Positions 34,128 to 43,352 of a stretch of 64,000 bases of DNA are shown here, piece by piece. The notes under the pieces were generated by a model, which saw nothing but the letters and a program-made list of their open reading frames with translations, was not told the DNA's origin and searched no databases. Both the position numbers and the translations under genes were made by a program. Source of the DNA: Succinivibrio sp. (GTDB lineage: Bacteria; Pseudomonadota; Gammaproteobacteria; Enterobacterales; Succinivibrionaceae); the NCBI GenBank assembly GCA_017469335.1, contig JAFUGP010000176.1:22791-86790 (forward strand). The letters are read 5' to 3'. How positions within the stretch are numbered: the first letter of the stretch is position 1; every line of letters begins with the position of its first letter.

Positions 34128-35366
34128 ATGCATCCGTCGCTGTCTCTTGCCAAGGACAAGATCAAGATCCTGTTGCTGGAGAACATCGATCCCAGCGCCG
34201 TGGAAGCACTGGCCCGGGCCGGTTATACCAATGTGCGCCTGGAGAAAAAAGCCTATGAGGGGGAGGAATTGCTGGAAGCCATTTCCGATCTGCACTTCAT
34301 CGGTATCCGCTCGCGCACCCTCCTGACCCGCGAAGTGCTCGCCCAGGCCAAAAAGCTCATCGGTATAGGCTGTTTCTGCATCGGTACCAACCAGGTGGAC
34401 CTCAATGCCGCTGCCGCGTTAGGCATTCCGGTTTTTAACGCTCCCTACTCCAATACCCGCTCGGTAGCCGAGCTGGTCACCGGAGAGTATCTGCAGCTGT
34501 TGCGCGATATTCCCAGACGCAATGCCCTCCTGCACAAAGGGGGCTGGGATAAGGGTGCGGTAGGCTGCTATGAGGCCCGCGGCAAGACCCTGGGCATTAT
34601 AGGCTACGGACATATCGGCACTCAGGTCGGCATCATCGCCGAGTCGCTGGGACTTAAGGTGGTTTACTACGACATCGAGCGCAAGCTCTCCTTGGGCAAT
34701 GCCCAGCAGTTGGACAGCTTAGATGAGCTGTTTGCCGTCGCCGACATCGTCACCATGCATGTGCCCGCTACCGAACTTACCCATAACATGATAAACGAGG
34801 CGGCCTTCGCCAAGATGAAGGACGGGGTGCGCTTTTTGAACGCCTCGCGCGGCAGTGTGGTGGACATTGAGGCCTTGTGCGCGGCGCTGCGCTCAGGCAA
34901 GGTCGCAGGCGCCGCCTGTGACGTCTTCCCCAGCGAGCCCAAGGGCAAGGGTGATGAGTTTGTCTCGCCGCTGAGGGAATTTGACAACGTGATCCTTACC
35001 CCTCATATCGGCGCCGGGACCGAGGAGGCGCAGCGCAACATCGGCACCGAGGTGGCGGAAAAGCTGGCGTTGTACTCGGACAACGGTACTTCTCTTACCG
35101 CTGTCAATTTCCCGGAGGTTTCGCTGCCGGCTCTGCGCAGCGGAGAGGTCTCCCGGCTGCTGCACGTGCATCGCAATATGCCGGGCATGATGAAGCAGAT
35201 CAACGATGCGATTGCCAAGTTGAATCTGAACGTGGCCGCACAGTATCTGCAGACCGTGGAAGAAATAGGCTACGTGGTGATGGATATTCACACCGCACAG
35301 CCCGAGCAGGTAGTACCGGTACTCAAGCAGATCCCCGGCACCTTAAAGTGCCGTATTCTCTACTGA
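34128..35366 (+). CDS. serA: D-3-phosphoglycerate dehydrogenase
   Basis: Oxidises 3-phosphoglycerate in the first step of serine synthesis. The 412 residues contain the split catalytic domain, an NAD-binding motif GIIGYGHIGTQVG (about residues 159-171), the catalytic Arg/Glu/His segments (NASRGSVVD, LTPHIGAGTEEAQ) and a C-terminal ACT domain for serine feedback (from about 340, ending TLKCRILY). Size and layout match E. coli SerA (410). A GAGAGGAGAG site precedes the ATG. It follows DAHP synthase by 52 bases on the same strand; serine also feeds the final TrpB reaction. Confidence 0.97.
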   Translation: MHPSLSLAKDKIKILLLENIDPSAVEALARAGYTNVRLEKKAYEGEELLEAISDLHFIGIRSRTLLTREVLAQAKKLIGIGCFCIGTNQVDLNAAAALGIPVFNAPYSNTRSVAELVTGEYLQLLRDIPRRNALLHKGGWDKGAVGCYEARGKTLGIIGYGHIGTQVGIIAESLGLKVVYYDIERKLSLGNAQQLDSLDELFAVADIVTMHVPATELTHNMINEAAFAKMKDGVRFLNASRGSVVDIEALCAALRSGKVAGAACDVFPSEPKGKGDEFVSPLREFDNVILTPHIGAGTEEAQRNIGTEVAEKLALYSDNGTSLTAVNFPEVSLPALRSGEVSRLLHVHRNMPGMMKQINDAIAKLNLNVAAQYLQTVEEIGYVVMDIHTAQPEQVVPVLKQIPGTLKCRILY

Positions 35367-35385
35367 TCGGTAAAGCGAGACACAG

Positions 35386-36390
35386 TTGGACTTAAAAAAA
35401 GGCTTATTGATTCTGGGGGCGATGCTGGGTCTGAGTCCGGCGGCCCTGGCCGAGTCCAATTCGGGTTGGAGTGTATCAAGTGTCGGTATCTGGCGTCTGA
35501 AACCTGATGCCGATTATTTCTTTACCTCGGGTACCCCGGCCAAGATCCTGGAGATTGACCGGCTCATCTTAAACCGTCAGGCCAAATATACCAGGCGTCA
35601 GGGACTGGTTAACACCTACACTTTCAAGGTAGGCTGCCTTTACCAGAGCAAGACCCCGGTGTTTGAACTGCAGACGCAGCCTCTGGACATCCGCATCACC
35701 GATCAGTTCAATGGCTATGCCTTTGCCCGTTTTTTGGTCGATCACGGTCAGGAATATGCCCTGCGCGGCGAATTCCTGCCCCCGGCGCGGTTGGTGTTCG
35801 CGCCGCTTACCCAGTCTCAGAACAAGCGTCTGTCGGATCTGTTTTTGCAGTTGCGCGAGGGCGCCGATCTCTACATAGCCATTCTGGAAGGACCCAATTC
35901 CAACCCCCGGGTCTTCAATGTGCCGCTGGAGGGATTTATCGCGCTTTCCGATGCCGTACTGTCCGATTGCACCAAGCTCAATGAGCAGGCGGGCAGCTCC
36001 CGCGGTGAGGTCAAGTTCCTGCCTGACTATGTCACCAAGGAGCCGGATGGCTATGCACCGCGTCACTACACGCTCAAGCCCAAACCCGGCACCGACGGGC
36101 TGACCGTGGTGGAGCTGCAGCAACAGCCTGATGACAGCCCTCAGGATACGGGCAGCGAGGAGCAAAAGCCCGAGACCAAGCTCTTTGAGCCGGGCGGCGG
36201 GGTGGCCAGCATAGGCGAGGACGGCAAGCCCATCCGGGCTGAGGATCAAAGTGCCGATTTAGGTACGGCCTCAGGTCCCATGAGCATAGGTGAGGACGGT
36301 GTGCCCGTGGTGTCCGGGGATCAGGAGAGTCCCGCGGATGCTGCCGGGGAGAGCGGTAGCGCAACGCCTCAGACAGAAAACACCCCGTAA
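35386..36390 (+). CDS. exported protein of unknown function with acidic C-terminal repeats
   Basis: A 334-residue protein I cannot assign. It starts at TTG (no usable ATG earlier than residue 13), giving MDLKKGLLILGAMLGLSPAALA, a good signal peptide. Residues about 25-230 look like a beta-rich globular domain with two cysteines that may pair. The last 100 residues are acidic, Pro/Gly/Ser-rich and probably disordered. They contain a repeated unit ASIGEDGKPI / MSIGEDGVPV about 29 residues apart. The overall size is reminiscent of MalM-type periplasmic proteins, but I see no decisive motif. It begins 20 bases after serA and ends before a strong terminator. Confidence 0.75.
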   Translation: MDLKKGLLILGAMLGLSPAALAESNSGWSVSSVGIWRLKPDADYFFTSGTPAKILEIDRLILNRQAKYTRRQGLVNTYTFKVGCLYQSKTPVFELQTQPLDIRITDQFNGYAFARFLVDHGQEYALRGEFLPPARLVFAPLTQSQNKRLSDLFLQLREGADLYIAILEGPNSNPRVFNVPLEGFIALSDAVLSDCTKLNEQAGSSRGEVKFLPDYVTKEPDGYAPRHYTLKPKPGTDGLTVVELQQQPDDSPQDTGSEEQKPETKLFEPGGGVASIGEDGKPIRAEDQSADLGTASGPMSIGEDGVPVVSGDQESPADAAGESGSATPQTENTP

Positions 36391-36422
36391 ACTGCCCGGG
36401 GTTCCTTCCAGGCAGGAAAAGC

Positions 36423-36456
36423 GGCGCCGCCTTGGGGCGGCGCAGCCTGATTTTTC
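36423..36456. terminator. shared terminator between the exported-protein gene and trpA
   Basis: GCGCCGCC (36424-36431) and GGCGGCGC (36436-36443) make an 8-bp GC stem closed by TTGG. T-rich sequence follows on the plus strand (TTTTT at about 36451) and a four-T run on the minus strand, so it can end both convergent transcripts, including the trp operon. Confidence 0.75.
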
Positions 36457-36460
36457 CAAG

Positions 36461-37276
36461 TTACAGCCTGGTGACTGATTTCATGGACCTTACATAGGCC
36501 TCCAGCTCGTTTTTGAGCGCTTCGGTATTGCCCAGGTTCTTTTCAATGATTTTCACGCAGGCTGAGCCGGCGATGGCTCCGCTGGCGCCAATCTCCAGAG
36601 CCTGACGGACGTGTTCGGGCTTGGAAATGCCAAAGCCCAGCAACGACTTGGGCGCGCCCAGCTCCTTTAAGCGGGCGATGACCCGCACGGGTTTGCCAAA
36701 GGCCGTTTCGGTGCCGGTGATGCCAAAGCGTGAGAGTACGTAGGTGTAGCCCTGACTGATGCCGGCGATGTTCTGCAGGGTCTGTTCGTCGGCATTAGGC
36801 GGGGCGATAAGCACCAATCCCACCTGGTGTTTGCGGGCACACTGCGTGAAATCCCCCGCGGTATGCAGCATGCCTACCGGCACATCGGCCACCAGCACGG
36901 CATCGATGCCGCTTGCGGCGGCATCGGCAAAGAATTTGTCCACGCCGCGGGCCACCACCACGTTGGAGTAGACCAGAATCGAGACCGGTACCTTATCGTC
37001 GCTCTGACGCAACTGTCCTACCAGGGCAAACATATCATCAACGCTGGCCCCGGAGCCTAAGGCGCGCTTGTCGGCTTTTTGGATTACCGGGCCGTCGGCG
37101 CAGGGATCGGAGAAGGGAAAGCCCAGTTCCAGAGCATCGGCACCGCCTTTGAGCAGGGTTTTTAAAATTTCAAAGGAGGTGGCGTAGTCGGGATCGCACA
37201 AGGTGACGAAGGGCACGAAGGCCCCCTCGTGACGCCCTTCAAGCTCCTTGAAGCGGGTTTCAAAACGGTTTTCCAT
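36461..37276 (-). CDS. trpA: tryptophan synthase alpha subunit
   Basis: Cleaves indole-3-glycerol phosphate to indole, which is channelled to TrpB. The 271-residue TIM barrel has the signature LELGFPFSDPCADGPVIQKA, with catalytic Glu and Asp at about residues 50-62, the phosphate-binding GFGISKPEHVR, and the loop GITGTET. It is the last gene of the trp operon and starts 11 bases after trpB, with AAGGAG upstream. Confidence 0.98.
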   Translation of the reverse strand: MENRFETRFKELEGRHEGAFVPFVTLCDPDYATSFEILKTLLKGGADALELGFPFSDPCADGPVIQKADKRALGSGASVDDMFALVGQLRQSDDKVPVSILVYSNVVVARGVDKFFADAAASGIDAVLVADVPVGMLHTAGDFTQCARKHQVGLVLIAPPNADEQTLQNIAGISQGYTYVLSRFGITGTETAFGKPVRVIARLKELGAPKSLLGFGISKPEHVRQALEIGASGAIAGSACVKIIEKNLGNTEALKNELEAYVRSMKSVTRL

Positions 37277-37287
37277 GTCAGTACTCC

Positions 37288-38514
37288 TTATTTACCCCTA
37301 AGCGCCGTAAGATCGATGCCGCTCTCGGTAACACAGCCGCGCTGTTCTAGAATTGAGGCCACATTGAAGATATCCTTGTCTCCGCGGCCGGAGAGATTGA
37401 CCACCAGCGTCTGTTCCTTATGCGGATCCTGACGCATCAGCTTTAAGGCATAGGCCAGGGCGTGGGAGGATTCCATGGCCGGAATGATGCCTTCCTCACG
37501 GGAGAGCAGCACAAAGGCCTCCAGAGCCTCGTCATCGGTGATGCCTACGTACTGAGCCCGTCCGATGTCCTGCAGGTAGGCGTGCTGCGGCCCCACCGAG
37601 GGGAAATCCAGTCCCGCGGAGATGGAGTAGGATTCCTTGATCTGCCCGTCTTGAGTCTGCAGATTCTTGGAGAAGGCCCCAAAGAAGATGCCGTCACTGC
37701 CGCGCTCCAAAGTAGCACCCTGTTTGTCGCTGTCAAGTCCCAGACCGGCCGGCTCAACTCCGATCAGGGGCACTTTGCTGTCCAGAAAATCAGCGAACAT
37801 GCCGATGGCGTTGGAGCCGCCGCCCACACAGGCGATGAGGGCGTCGGGTTCGCGTCCTTCGGCCTCCAGGAACTGTTTTTTGATTTCCACCCCGATTATT
37901 TTCTGAAATTCCCTGACGATGGTGGGGAAGGGGTGAGGGCCTGCGGCAGTACCGATCATGTAGTGGGTGGTCTCAAAGCTGGCCGCGTAGTCGCGCAGCG
38001 CCTCATTGCAGGCTTCCTTGAGGGTGGCTGCCCCCACCTTGACCGGGATGACCTCCGCGCCCATCAGACGCATGCGAAAGACGTTGGGCTTCTGTCTTTC
38101 CGTATCCACCGCGCCCATGTAGATGGTGCATTTAAAGCCCAGCAGCGCACAAATAAGCGCGGTGGCCACACCGTGCTGCCCGGCGCCGGTCTCGGCGATG
38201 ATCCGGCTCTTGCCCATACGGCGGGCCAACAGGGCCTGCCCCAACACCTGATTGGTCTTATGGGCGCCGCCGTGCAGCAGATCCTCGCGCTTTAGATATA
38301 TCTTGGTCTTGGTGCCGCGGGTGAGGTTGTGGCACAAGGTCAGCGGAGTGGGGCGGCCGGCGTATTTTACCAAGAGCTCGCTGAGTTCGGCCTTGAAGGC
38401 CGGATCATCACGTGCGGAGATGAAGGCCTCCTCCAGTTCGTTTAAGGCCGGGATCAGCACTTCGGGGACATACTGCCCGCCGTACTTGCCGAAAAATGGA
38501 TTGAGTATGGTCAT
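37288..38514 (-). CDS. trpB: tryptophan synthase beta subunit
   Basis: A PLP enzyme joining indole and serine to make tryptophan. The 408-residue protein has GGQYVPE at the start, the PLP lysine in [20 protein letters not shown], the phosphate loop [10 protein letters not shown] and [12 protein letters not shown]. The start at 38514 follows GAGG at six bases and matches the E. coli start (MTTLLNPYFGEFGG-like). An upstream ATG four codons earlier lacks a proper site. Confidence 0.98.
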   Translation of the reverse strand: MTILNPFFGKYGGQYVPEVLIPALNELEEAFISARDDPAFKAELSELLVKYAGRPTPLTLCHNLTRGTKTKIYLKREDLLHGGAHKTNQVLGQALLARRMGKSRIIAETGAGQHGVATALICALLGFKCTIYMGAVDTERQKPNVFRMRLMGAEVIPVKVGAATLKEACNEALRDYAASFETTHYMIGTAAGPHPFPTIVREFQKIIGVEIKKQFLEAEGREPDALIACVGGGSNAIGMFADFLDSKVPLIGVEPAGLGLDSDKQGATLERGSDGIFFGAFSKNLQTQDGQIKESYSISAGLDFPSVGPQHAYLQDIGRAQYVGITDDEALEAFVLLSREEGIIPAMESSHALAYALKLMRQDPHKEQTLVVNLSGRGDKDIFNVASILEQRGCVTESGIDLTALRGK

Positions 38515-38558
38515 GGTAAACCTCAAAAATTAAACTCCACTTAAGCTCAGTGGAACTG

Positions 38559-39992
38559 CTAAAAACTGTTGATGATGGCAAAGGTCTGCTCGATAAGTTC
38601 AGGATCCTTGATGCCTTTCTCCCGCTCCAGACGGGAGTTAAGGTCCAGGCCGGCAAAGTTAAGCTGCAAAGCCCTTTCCACATTATCCGGGCCGATACCG
38701 CCTGAGAGCAGCATGCGCCCGCGCGGCAGAGTGTCAGGCAGCGCATTCCAGTCAAAGGTCCTGCCAGAGCCCGGGGAGGCGGAGTCAAGCAGGAGCAGAT
38801 CGCAGTGATCCAGGTAGCGCTCCACCTCACCTAAGTCCTCCTGATTTTTCACCGCCAGCGCCTTGATGAGCTGCACCTTTGGCAGTCTGGCCTTAAGCTC
38901 GTCCAGGTAAGCCTCATCCTCCTGACCGTGCAGCTGCAGGTACTCCAGCTCAAGCTGAGTGGCAAGCTTCACCACCTCGGCGAGATCCTCATTCTGGAAC
39001 ACTCCGGCAAAGCGGATGTAAGGCCTGCCCTGAGCGATGAGTTCCTCCGCCTGCTTAAGGCTTACGCAGCGCGGGGATTTTTTCACGAAGATAAGTCCTG
39101 CGATGGCGGCATGAGCCTTGATGGCGGCCCTAAGCCCTTCCTTGGTTTTGATCCCGCAGATCTTGTTGAGCCCGTAGAGCATGGAATTGGCCTTGAAAAA
39201 GACATCCTCACTGCCAGATAAGGAAGAGCCGATGAGGAAGTTCTTCAGGGGCTTTAAGGCGAGCAGATCGGCGTGAGTGCTGATGCCCGACTCGGCGACG
39301 ATACTGCAGCGGTGGCTGAGTAATGGAGCTAAGCGCAAAGAGCGGTTAAGGTCGATTTTCAGCACTCTGAGATCGCGGTTGTTGACCCCGCAGACCGGCA
39401 GTTTCAGGGCATGGGCCAGGCGGGCGTCCTCCTCGGTGTCGACTTCGCACAAAGCGGCCAGGCCCAAATCCCGACAGTGTTCAAAGAGCTCTATAAAACG
39501 CTCGGGTTTCAGCACGCTCAGCATCAAGAGCACGGCATCGGCTCCGGCGGTGAAGGCTTCCTCCAGCTGCCTTTTGCAGATAATGAAATCCTTGCAGAGC
39601 ACCGGGACCTGACTGCGCTCCTTGACATAGGTCAGGTATTCCAATGAGCCTTTGAAAAAATGCTCCTCGCACAGCACCGAAATGGCGGCAGCGTGCCTGT
39701 TGTAGCAGTCCAGTAGCCGGTCGAGGTTAAAATCGCGGCAGAAGTCGCCTAAGCTGGGCGAGGACTGTTTGCACTCCAAAATAAAATGCCGGCCGCTGCC
39801 GTAGGTCAGGGCCGCCTGGAAATCTTCCAGCACCAGCCTGCGGTCCAACGAGGGCAGGGGCAGGGCTTCTTTTTGCAGTTCATCCTCAACCTTGCGGTTG
39901 ATGATGGTGGAGAGCACGGTATTCTCGATGCTCTCAAGCTTAAGCCCCGGGTAGTTGCGGGCTTGTTCAGTTAAGGGTTGAGCCTGCAGCAT
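38559..39992 (-). CDS. trpCF: fused indole-3-glycerol phosphate synthase / phosphoribosylanthranilate isomerase
   Basis: A bifunctional enzyme carrying out the third and fourth steps of the pathway. Residues 1-260 are the TrpC barrel (FILECKQSSPSLGD, LCKDFIICKRQ, CGVNNRDLRVL, AESGISTH). Residues from about 265 are the TrpF barrel (KICGIKTKEGL, IFVKKSPRCVS, LQLHGQE, LLLDSASPGSGRTFDW, LSGGIGPDNV). The fusion is typical of enteric-type gammaproteobacteria. At 477 aa it is slightly longer than in E. coli (about 450). The ATG at 39992 has AGGT six bases upstream, eight bases after trpD; the longer frame would overlap trpD. Confidence 0.97.
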   Translation of the reverse strand: MLQAQPLTEQARNYPGLKLESIENTVLSTIINRKVEDELQKEALPLPSLDRRLVLEDFQAALTYGSGRHFILECKQSSPSLGDFCRDFNLDRLLDCYNRHAAAISVLCEEHFFKGSLEYLTYVKERSQVPVLCKDFIICKRQLEEAFTAGADAVLLMLSVLKPERFIELFEHCRDLGLAALCEVDTEEDARLAHALKLPVCGVNNRDLRVLKIDLNRSLRLAPLLSHRCSIVAESGISTHADLLALKPLKNFLIGSSLSGSEDVFFKANSMLYGLNKICGIKTKEGLRAAIKAHAAIAGLIFVKKSPRCVSLKQAEELIAQGRPYIRFAGVFQNEDLAEVVKLATQLELEYLQLHGQEDEAYLDELKARLPKVQLIKALAVKNQEDLGEVERYLDHCDLLLLDSASPGSGRTFDWNALPDTLPRGRMLLSGGIGPDNVERALQLNFAGLDLNSRLEREKGIKDPELIEQTFAIINSF

Positions 39993-40000
39993 GGTCAGAC

Positions 40001-41023
40001 CTACAGCTCGCCGCGGGAGATCTTGCACAAGGTCTCCAGCTTGGTTAAGGCCGCCCCCGAGCGCAGGGCATCCATGGCCAGGGCAAAGCCCTTGCGGTAG
40101 TCCGGTTCAACCCCGGCCAATCTGAGCATGCCGGCGGTGTTGGCCGCCACCACGGCACTGTGGGCATCGCTGCCCTTGCCGCCTAACACCTCGCGGGCGA
40201 TGCGGGCATTGTCCTCGGGAGTGCCGCCGCGCAGCATCTCCTGGTTGTAGTCACCCTTGATGCCGAAATTGTCGTTGTTGAGTATGCCCTCCTCGATGTG
40301 GCCGTCCTCAAAGAGCTCGGCATAAAGCGTGGAGCCGAAAATGGAGATCTCGTCCATGCCGTTGCCGTTGATGACCAGCGCGCGCTGCACGCCCGAGAGC
40401 TTTAAGGCCTGCAGCATCACGCGCAGCAAGGAGGGATCGTAGCAGCCTAACAGCTCATAATTGACGCGGGCCGGATTGGCCAGCGGCCCTAAGATGTTAA
40501 AGAGCGTGCTGGTGCCTAAGGCCTTGCGCACGGGGGCGGCGTATTTCATGCCCTGGTGGTAGACCTGGGCAAACAAAAAGGCAAAGCCCTGCTCTTCGAG
40601 ATTGCGCCGGGAGAGTTCCTCTGAGCAGCGCACGTCATAACCCAGACAGGAGAGCACGTCCGAGGCGCCCGAGCCCGAGGATACGGCGGTGTTGCCGTGC
40701 TTGGCCACGTGCAGCCCCAAGGTGGCGCAGACTATGCCTGACATGGTGGAGATATTGATGGTCTTGAAGCCGTCGCCGCCGGTGCCCACAATCTCGCCGG
40801 TCTTGACGCAGAGATCGCGCTTAAAGGGCTTGGCCGCCTTGAGCATGGCTGTGGCGGCACCGCCTATCTCTTCGTAGCTGTAACCGTTCATCTTCATGGC
40901 GGTGAGCATGGAGGCGCACTGGATCTGATCCAAGGTTCCGGCGAAAAGCTCCCCGAAGAGCGCCTGAGTGTCGGCAAAGTTCAGATGCTTGCCGGTATAG
41001 AGCTGTTCAAGTTTGGGATTCAT
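40001..41023 (-). CDS. trpD: anthranilate phosphoribosyltransferase
   Basis: Transfers phosphoribose from PRPP to anthranilate. The 340-residue protein shows the GTGGDGFKTINIST motif (about residues 81-94), the KHGNTAVSSGSGASD region, NILGPLANPA and the N-terminal helical domain. Unlike in E. coli it is not fused to the glutamine amidotransferase TrpG, which is a separate gene upstream. AGGAGATTTTTAC precedes the ATG. Confidence 0.97.
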   Translation of the reverse strand: MNPKLEQLYTGKHLNFADTQALFGELFAGTLDQIQCASMLTAMKMNGYSYEEIGGAATAMLKAAKPFKRDLCVKTGEIVGTGGDGFKTINISTMSGIVCATLGLHVAKHGNTAVSSGSGASDVLSCLGYDVRCSEELSRRNLEEQGFAFLFAQVYHQGMKYAAPVRKALGTSTLFNILGPLANPARVNYELLGCYDPSLLRVMLQALKLSGVQRALVINGNGMDEISIFGSTLYAELFEDGHIEEGILNNDNFGIKGDYNQEMLRGGTPEDNARIAREVLGGKGSDAHSAVVAANTAGMLRLAGVEPDYRKGFALAMDALRSGAALTKLETLCKISRGEL

Positions 41024-41058
41024 GTAAAAATCTCCTTATTTTACAAATATGTTAATCG

Positions 41059-41667
41059 TCAATCATCATTCTGGGCACTAAAGAGGCAACGCAGCCCCGC
41101 GCCCAGCAGTCTGCGGCCATAGGCCGTCATGATGGATTCGGGATGGAACTGGTAGCCCAACACGCGCCGATCTTTGTCATACAAGGACATGCAGATCCCC
41201 TCATATTCGGCGAGCACTTCCACCTCAGAGGGAAGATCGGTCACGATAAGGGAATGGTAGCGCGCCACTTTAAGCGGGCAGGGGAGGGTGGCAAAGGGCC
41301 CCGTGCCGTGGTGGATGATGTCCGAGCTTTTGCCGTGGACGATTTCCGGGGCCTGGGTGATGTGTCCGCCGAGCACCTCGCCTAAGGCCTGATGGCCCAG
41401 GCAGATGCCCAGCATGGGATATCGGCCCAGCAGCTTGCGCACCAAGGGCAGCAGATTGTGGGCCTCGGCGGGAGTGGAGGGCCCGGGGGAGAGTACGAAC
41501 GCCACGTCCTCACCCTGGGAGGCGCATTTGCCGGCTACCTGCTCTAGCAGGTCAACCGCCACATCATTGCGGTAGACCAACACCCGGTTGCCCAGTACTT
41601 TGAGCTCATCGACCAGATTGTAGGAAAAGGAATCAAAGTTATCGATAAAGATTACGGTCGAGGCCAT
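41059..41667 (-). CDS. trpG: anthranilate synthase component II (glutamine amidotransferase)
   Basis: Supplies ammonia from glutamine to TrpE. The 202-residue class I amidotransferase has FIDNFDSFSYN at the start, the oxyanion loop SPGPSTP, the nucleophile in GICLGHQ (near residue 85) and the catalytic HPES near the C-terminus. The true start is the ATG at 41667, one base after the trpE stop (TAACATG), with GGAGG inside the end of trpE. The 61 codons in front overlap trpE and are rejected. Close coupling ensures equal TrpE:TrpG synthesis. Confidence 0.97.
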   Translation of the reverse strand: MASTVIFIDNFDSFSYNLVDELKVLGNRVLVYRNDVAVDLLEQVAGKCASQGEDVAFVLSPGPSTPAEAHNLLPLVRKLLGRYPMLGICLGHQALGEVLGGHITQAPEIVHGKSSDIIHHGTGPFATLPCPLKVARYHSLIVTDLPSEVEVLAEYEGICMSLYDKDRRVLGYQFHPESIMTAYGRRLLGAGLRCLFSAQNDD

Positions 41668-41668
41668 G

Positions 41669-43177
41669 TTATCTGCCCTCCATGGACATCGCAATTGCGC
41701 TGAGCACCGAACGTGCCTTGTTACGGGTTTCCTGACATTCGGCCTGGGGATCTGAATCATATACCACACCGCAGCCTGACTGTACGTAAGCGGTGCCGTC
41801 CTTGACGAAGGCCGAACGGATGGCGATGCACGAGTCGAAGGTGCCGTCATTGCTCACCATGGCCACCACTCCGCCGTAAGTGCCGCGTTTTTTGCCCTCG
41901 TAGCGGTAGATAAGCTCGTGAGCCTTGAGCTTGGGCGCCCCCGAGAGCGTACCCATGTTCATGCAGGCCTGATAGGCGTGGAAGGCATCCAGGCCGTCCT
42001 GCAGCTGGGCATGCACATCGGTGACCAGGTGCATCACGGACTGGTATTTGTCCACATGCAGCATATTGTCCACGTAACGGGTGCCGGTGCGGGAGATACG
42101 CGCTAAGTCGTTGCGTGCCAGATCCACCAGCATCAGGTGCTCGGCCACCTCCTTTTTGTCGGTGCGCAGCTCCAGCTCGATGCGGCTGTCCAGTTCCCGG
42201 TCCAGGGTACCGTCCTCAAAGACACCGCGGGCCCGGGTACCGGCGATGGGGCTTATTGACACCGTGTTGGTGGGGGCATCGTAGCGTACGGCGTACTCAG
42301 GCGAGGCCCCGAAGAAGGTGAACTTGGGATCATCGATGAAGTACATGTAAGGCGAGGGGTTGAGCTGTTTTAAATATGAATAGGCCAGCAGGGGGTCGGT
42401 GCAGGGCGCCCTGAAGGTGCGTGAGGGCACCACCTGGAAGGCATCACCGCGGATGATGTGATCCTTGAGTTTGGCTACAATCTCGCCGAAGGCCGCATCA
42501 TCGAGGTCGGGATTGAACTTCGGTTTGACGCTGAGATCGGCCTTTACGTCGCGGGGGGCGAAGAACTCATCTATCTTGTCCCTCAAGGACAGGGCTTTTA
42601 AGGCCGTCTCGCTGTAGGACTGCGGTCCGAAGGCGAAGGCCGCCACCTTGGTGCTGCGCTCAATATGGTTGCAGCGTACGGCCACGTCAAAGACATAGAA
42701 GGTGTAGTCGGCACAGGGATTGTCGCCTTTGGATACCTGCCCTAAGTCCTCAAAGTTGTTGATGAAGTCGAAGGCTATCATGCCGCTTATCATGATCCCT
42801 TTGCACGGCGAGATGATGCCACGCAGCCGGCGCATGACATCCAGAGGACCCGGTACCCTCAGGCGGGTATCCTCATCGGTATCACGGGCCGGGCGGTGGT
42901 AGCTGACGTTAAGCTGCCCGTCCTCAGGCTTGATCTTGAGGGACTCGCCCAGGTAGTCGAGCAGGTATTCACCGTTGCCGTTGAGGGCCTGCACGGTGAC
43001 CTTGAGGTCCTCGCAGGTGATCTTCAGGGCGCAGCTGACCCCGATGAGACTCTGCACCCCGCTCTTGTCGACAATTTCCGCCGACTCAAGCAGCATGGTG
43101 TTCTCACCGCGGCAGTGATCGCGGTAGAACAGGTGCGCGTCCTTGAGGTAGCGCGTTTCGAAACTGATGTCCTTCAT
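41669..43177 (-). CDS. trpE: anthranilate synthase component I
   Basis: Converts chorismate to anthranilate and is the feedback-controlled entry enzyme. The 502-residue protein keeps the tryptophan-binding motif LLESAEIVDKSGVQS (LLES, ten residues, S) and NPSPYM, so feedback inhibition is expected. The chorismate-binding core has SPIAGTRARG, LMLVDLARNDLARI, MHLVTDV, MNMGTLSGAPK and SGCGVVYDSDPQAE. The start at 43177 is set by GGAG six bases upstream; six further codons lie in front without a site. It is the first structural gene, 36 bases beyond the attenuator T-run. Confidence 0.98.
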   Translation of the reverse strand: MKDISFETRYLKDAHLFYRDHCRGENTMLLESAEIVDKSGVQSLIGVSCALKITCEDLKVTVQALNGNGEYLLDYLGESLKIKPEDGQLNVSYHRPARDTDEDTRLRVPGPLDVMRRLRGIISPCKGIMISGMIAFDFINNFEDLGQVSKGDNPCADYTFYVFDVAVRCNHIERSTKVAAFAFGPQSYSETALKALSLRDKIDEFFAPRDVKADLSVKPKFNPDLDDAAFGEIVAKLKDHIIRGDAFQVVPSRTFRAPCTDPLLAYSYLKQLNPSPYMYFIDDPKFTFFGASPEYAVRYDAPTNTVSISPIAGTRARGVFEDGTLDRELDSRIELELRTDKKEVAEHLMLVDLARNDLARISRTGTRYVDNMLHVDKYQSVMHLVTDVHAQLQDGLDAFHAYQACMNMGTLSGAPKLKAHELIYRYEGKKRGTYGGVVAMVSNDGTFDSCIAIRSAFVKDGTAYVQSGCGVVYDSDPQAECQETRNKARSVLSAIAMSMEGR

Positions 43178-43212
43178 TACAAGCTCCGCAGACAAACTGC
43201 TTTAAAGAAAAT

Positions 43213-43235
43213 AAAAAACCCGCACAAGTGCGGGT
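43213..43235 (-). terminator. trp attenuator terminator (segments 3:4)
   Basis: On the minus strand ACCCGCAC (43235-43228) and GTGCGGGT (43225-43218) form the stem, followed by a run of six T (43218-43213). It lies between the leader peptide gene and trpE, as in enteric trp operons. Confidence 0.92.
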
Positions 43236-43303
43236 CAGATCAAAGGCAATGACTCTCTGTCCCGCAGTTTATGCAGGAAACCACCAGTAAAAGTCAATGC
43301 GGG
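43219..43303 (-). promoter_or_regulatory. trp attenuator, four mutually pairing segments
   Basis: Four segments share one core. Segment 1 is CCCGCA (43303-43298, inside the leader peptide gene), segment 2 TGCGGG (43266-43261), segment 3 CCCGCA (43234-43229) and segment 4 TGCGGG (43224-43219). Pairings 1:2, 2:3 and 3:4 are therefore all possible. A ribosome stalled at the Trp codons (43286-43281) would cover segment 1 and free 2 to pair with 3, giving readthrough. A ribosome at the stop codon (43271-43269) would cover segment 2, letting the 3:4 terminator form. The geometry matches the E. coli model. Confidence 0.9.
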
Positions 43304-43310
43304 TAATCAT
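43269..43310 (-). CDS. trpL: trp operon leader peptide
   Basis: A 13-codon frame, MITRIDFYWWFPA, with two adjacent Trp codons (TGG TGG) and a TAA stop, located between the trp promoter and the attenuator hairpin. AAGGA lies about eleven bases before the ATG. The peptide itself has no expected function; ribosome position on it senses charged tRNA-Trp. E. coli trpL has 14 codons with the same tandem Trp codons. Confidence 0.92.
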   Translation of the reverse strand: MITRIDFYWWFPA

Positions 43311-43352
43311 CTTCAAAGTATTCCTTAACCAAGAAAACTTTCAACTGTCCCC

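Noticed and set aside
41668..41850. 61-codon N-terminal extension of TrpG
   Set aside because: Overlaps the end of trpE out of frame; the ATG at 41667 has GGAGG and the family-typical start.
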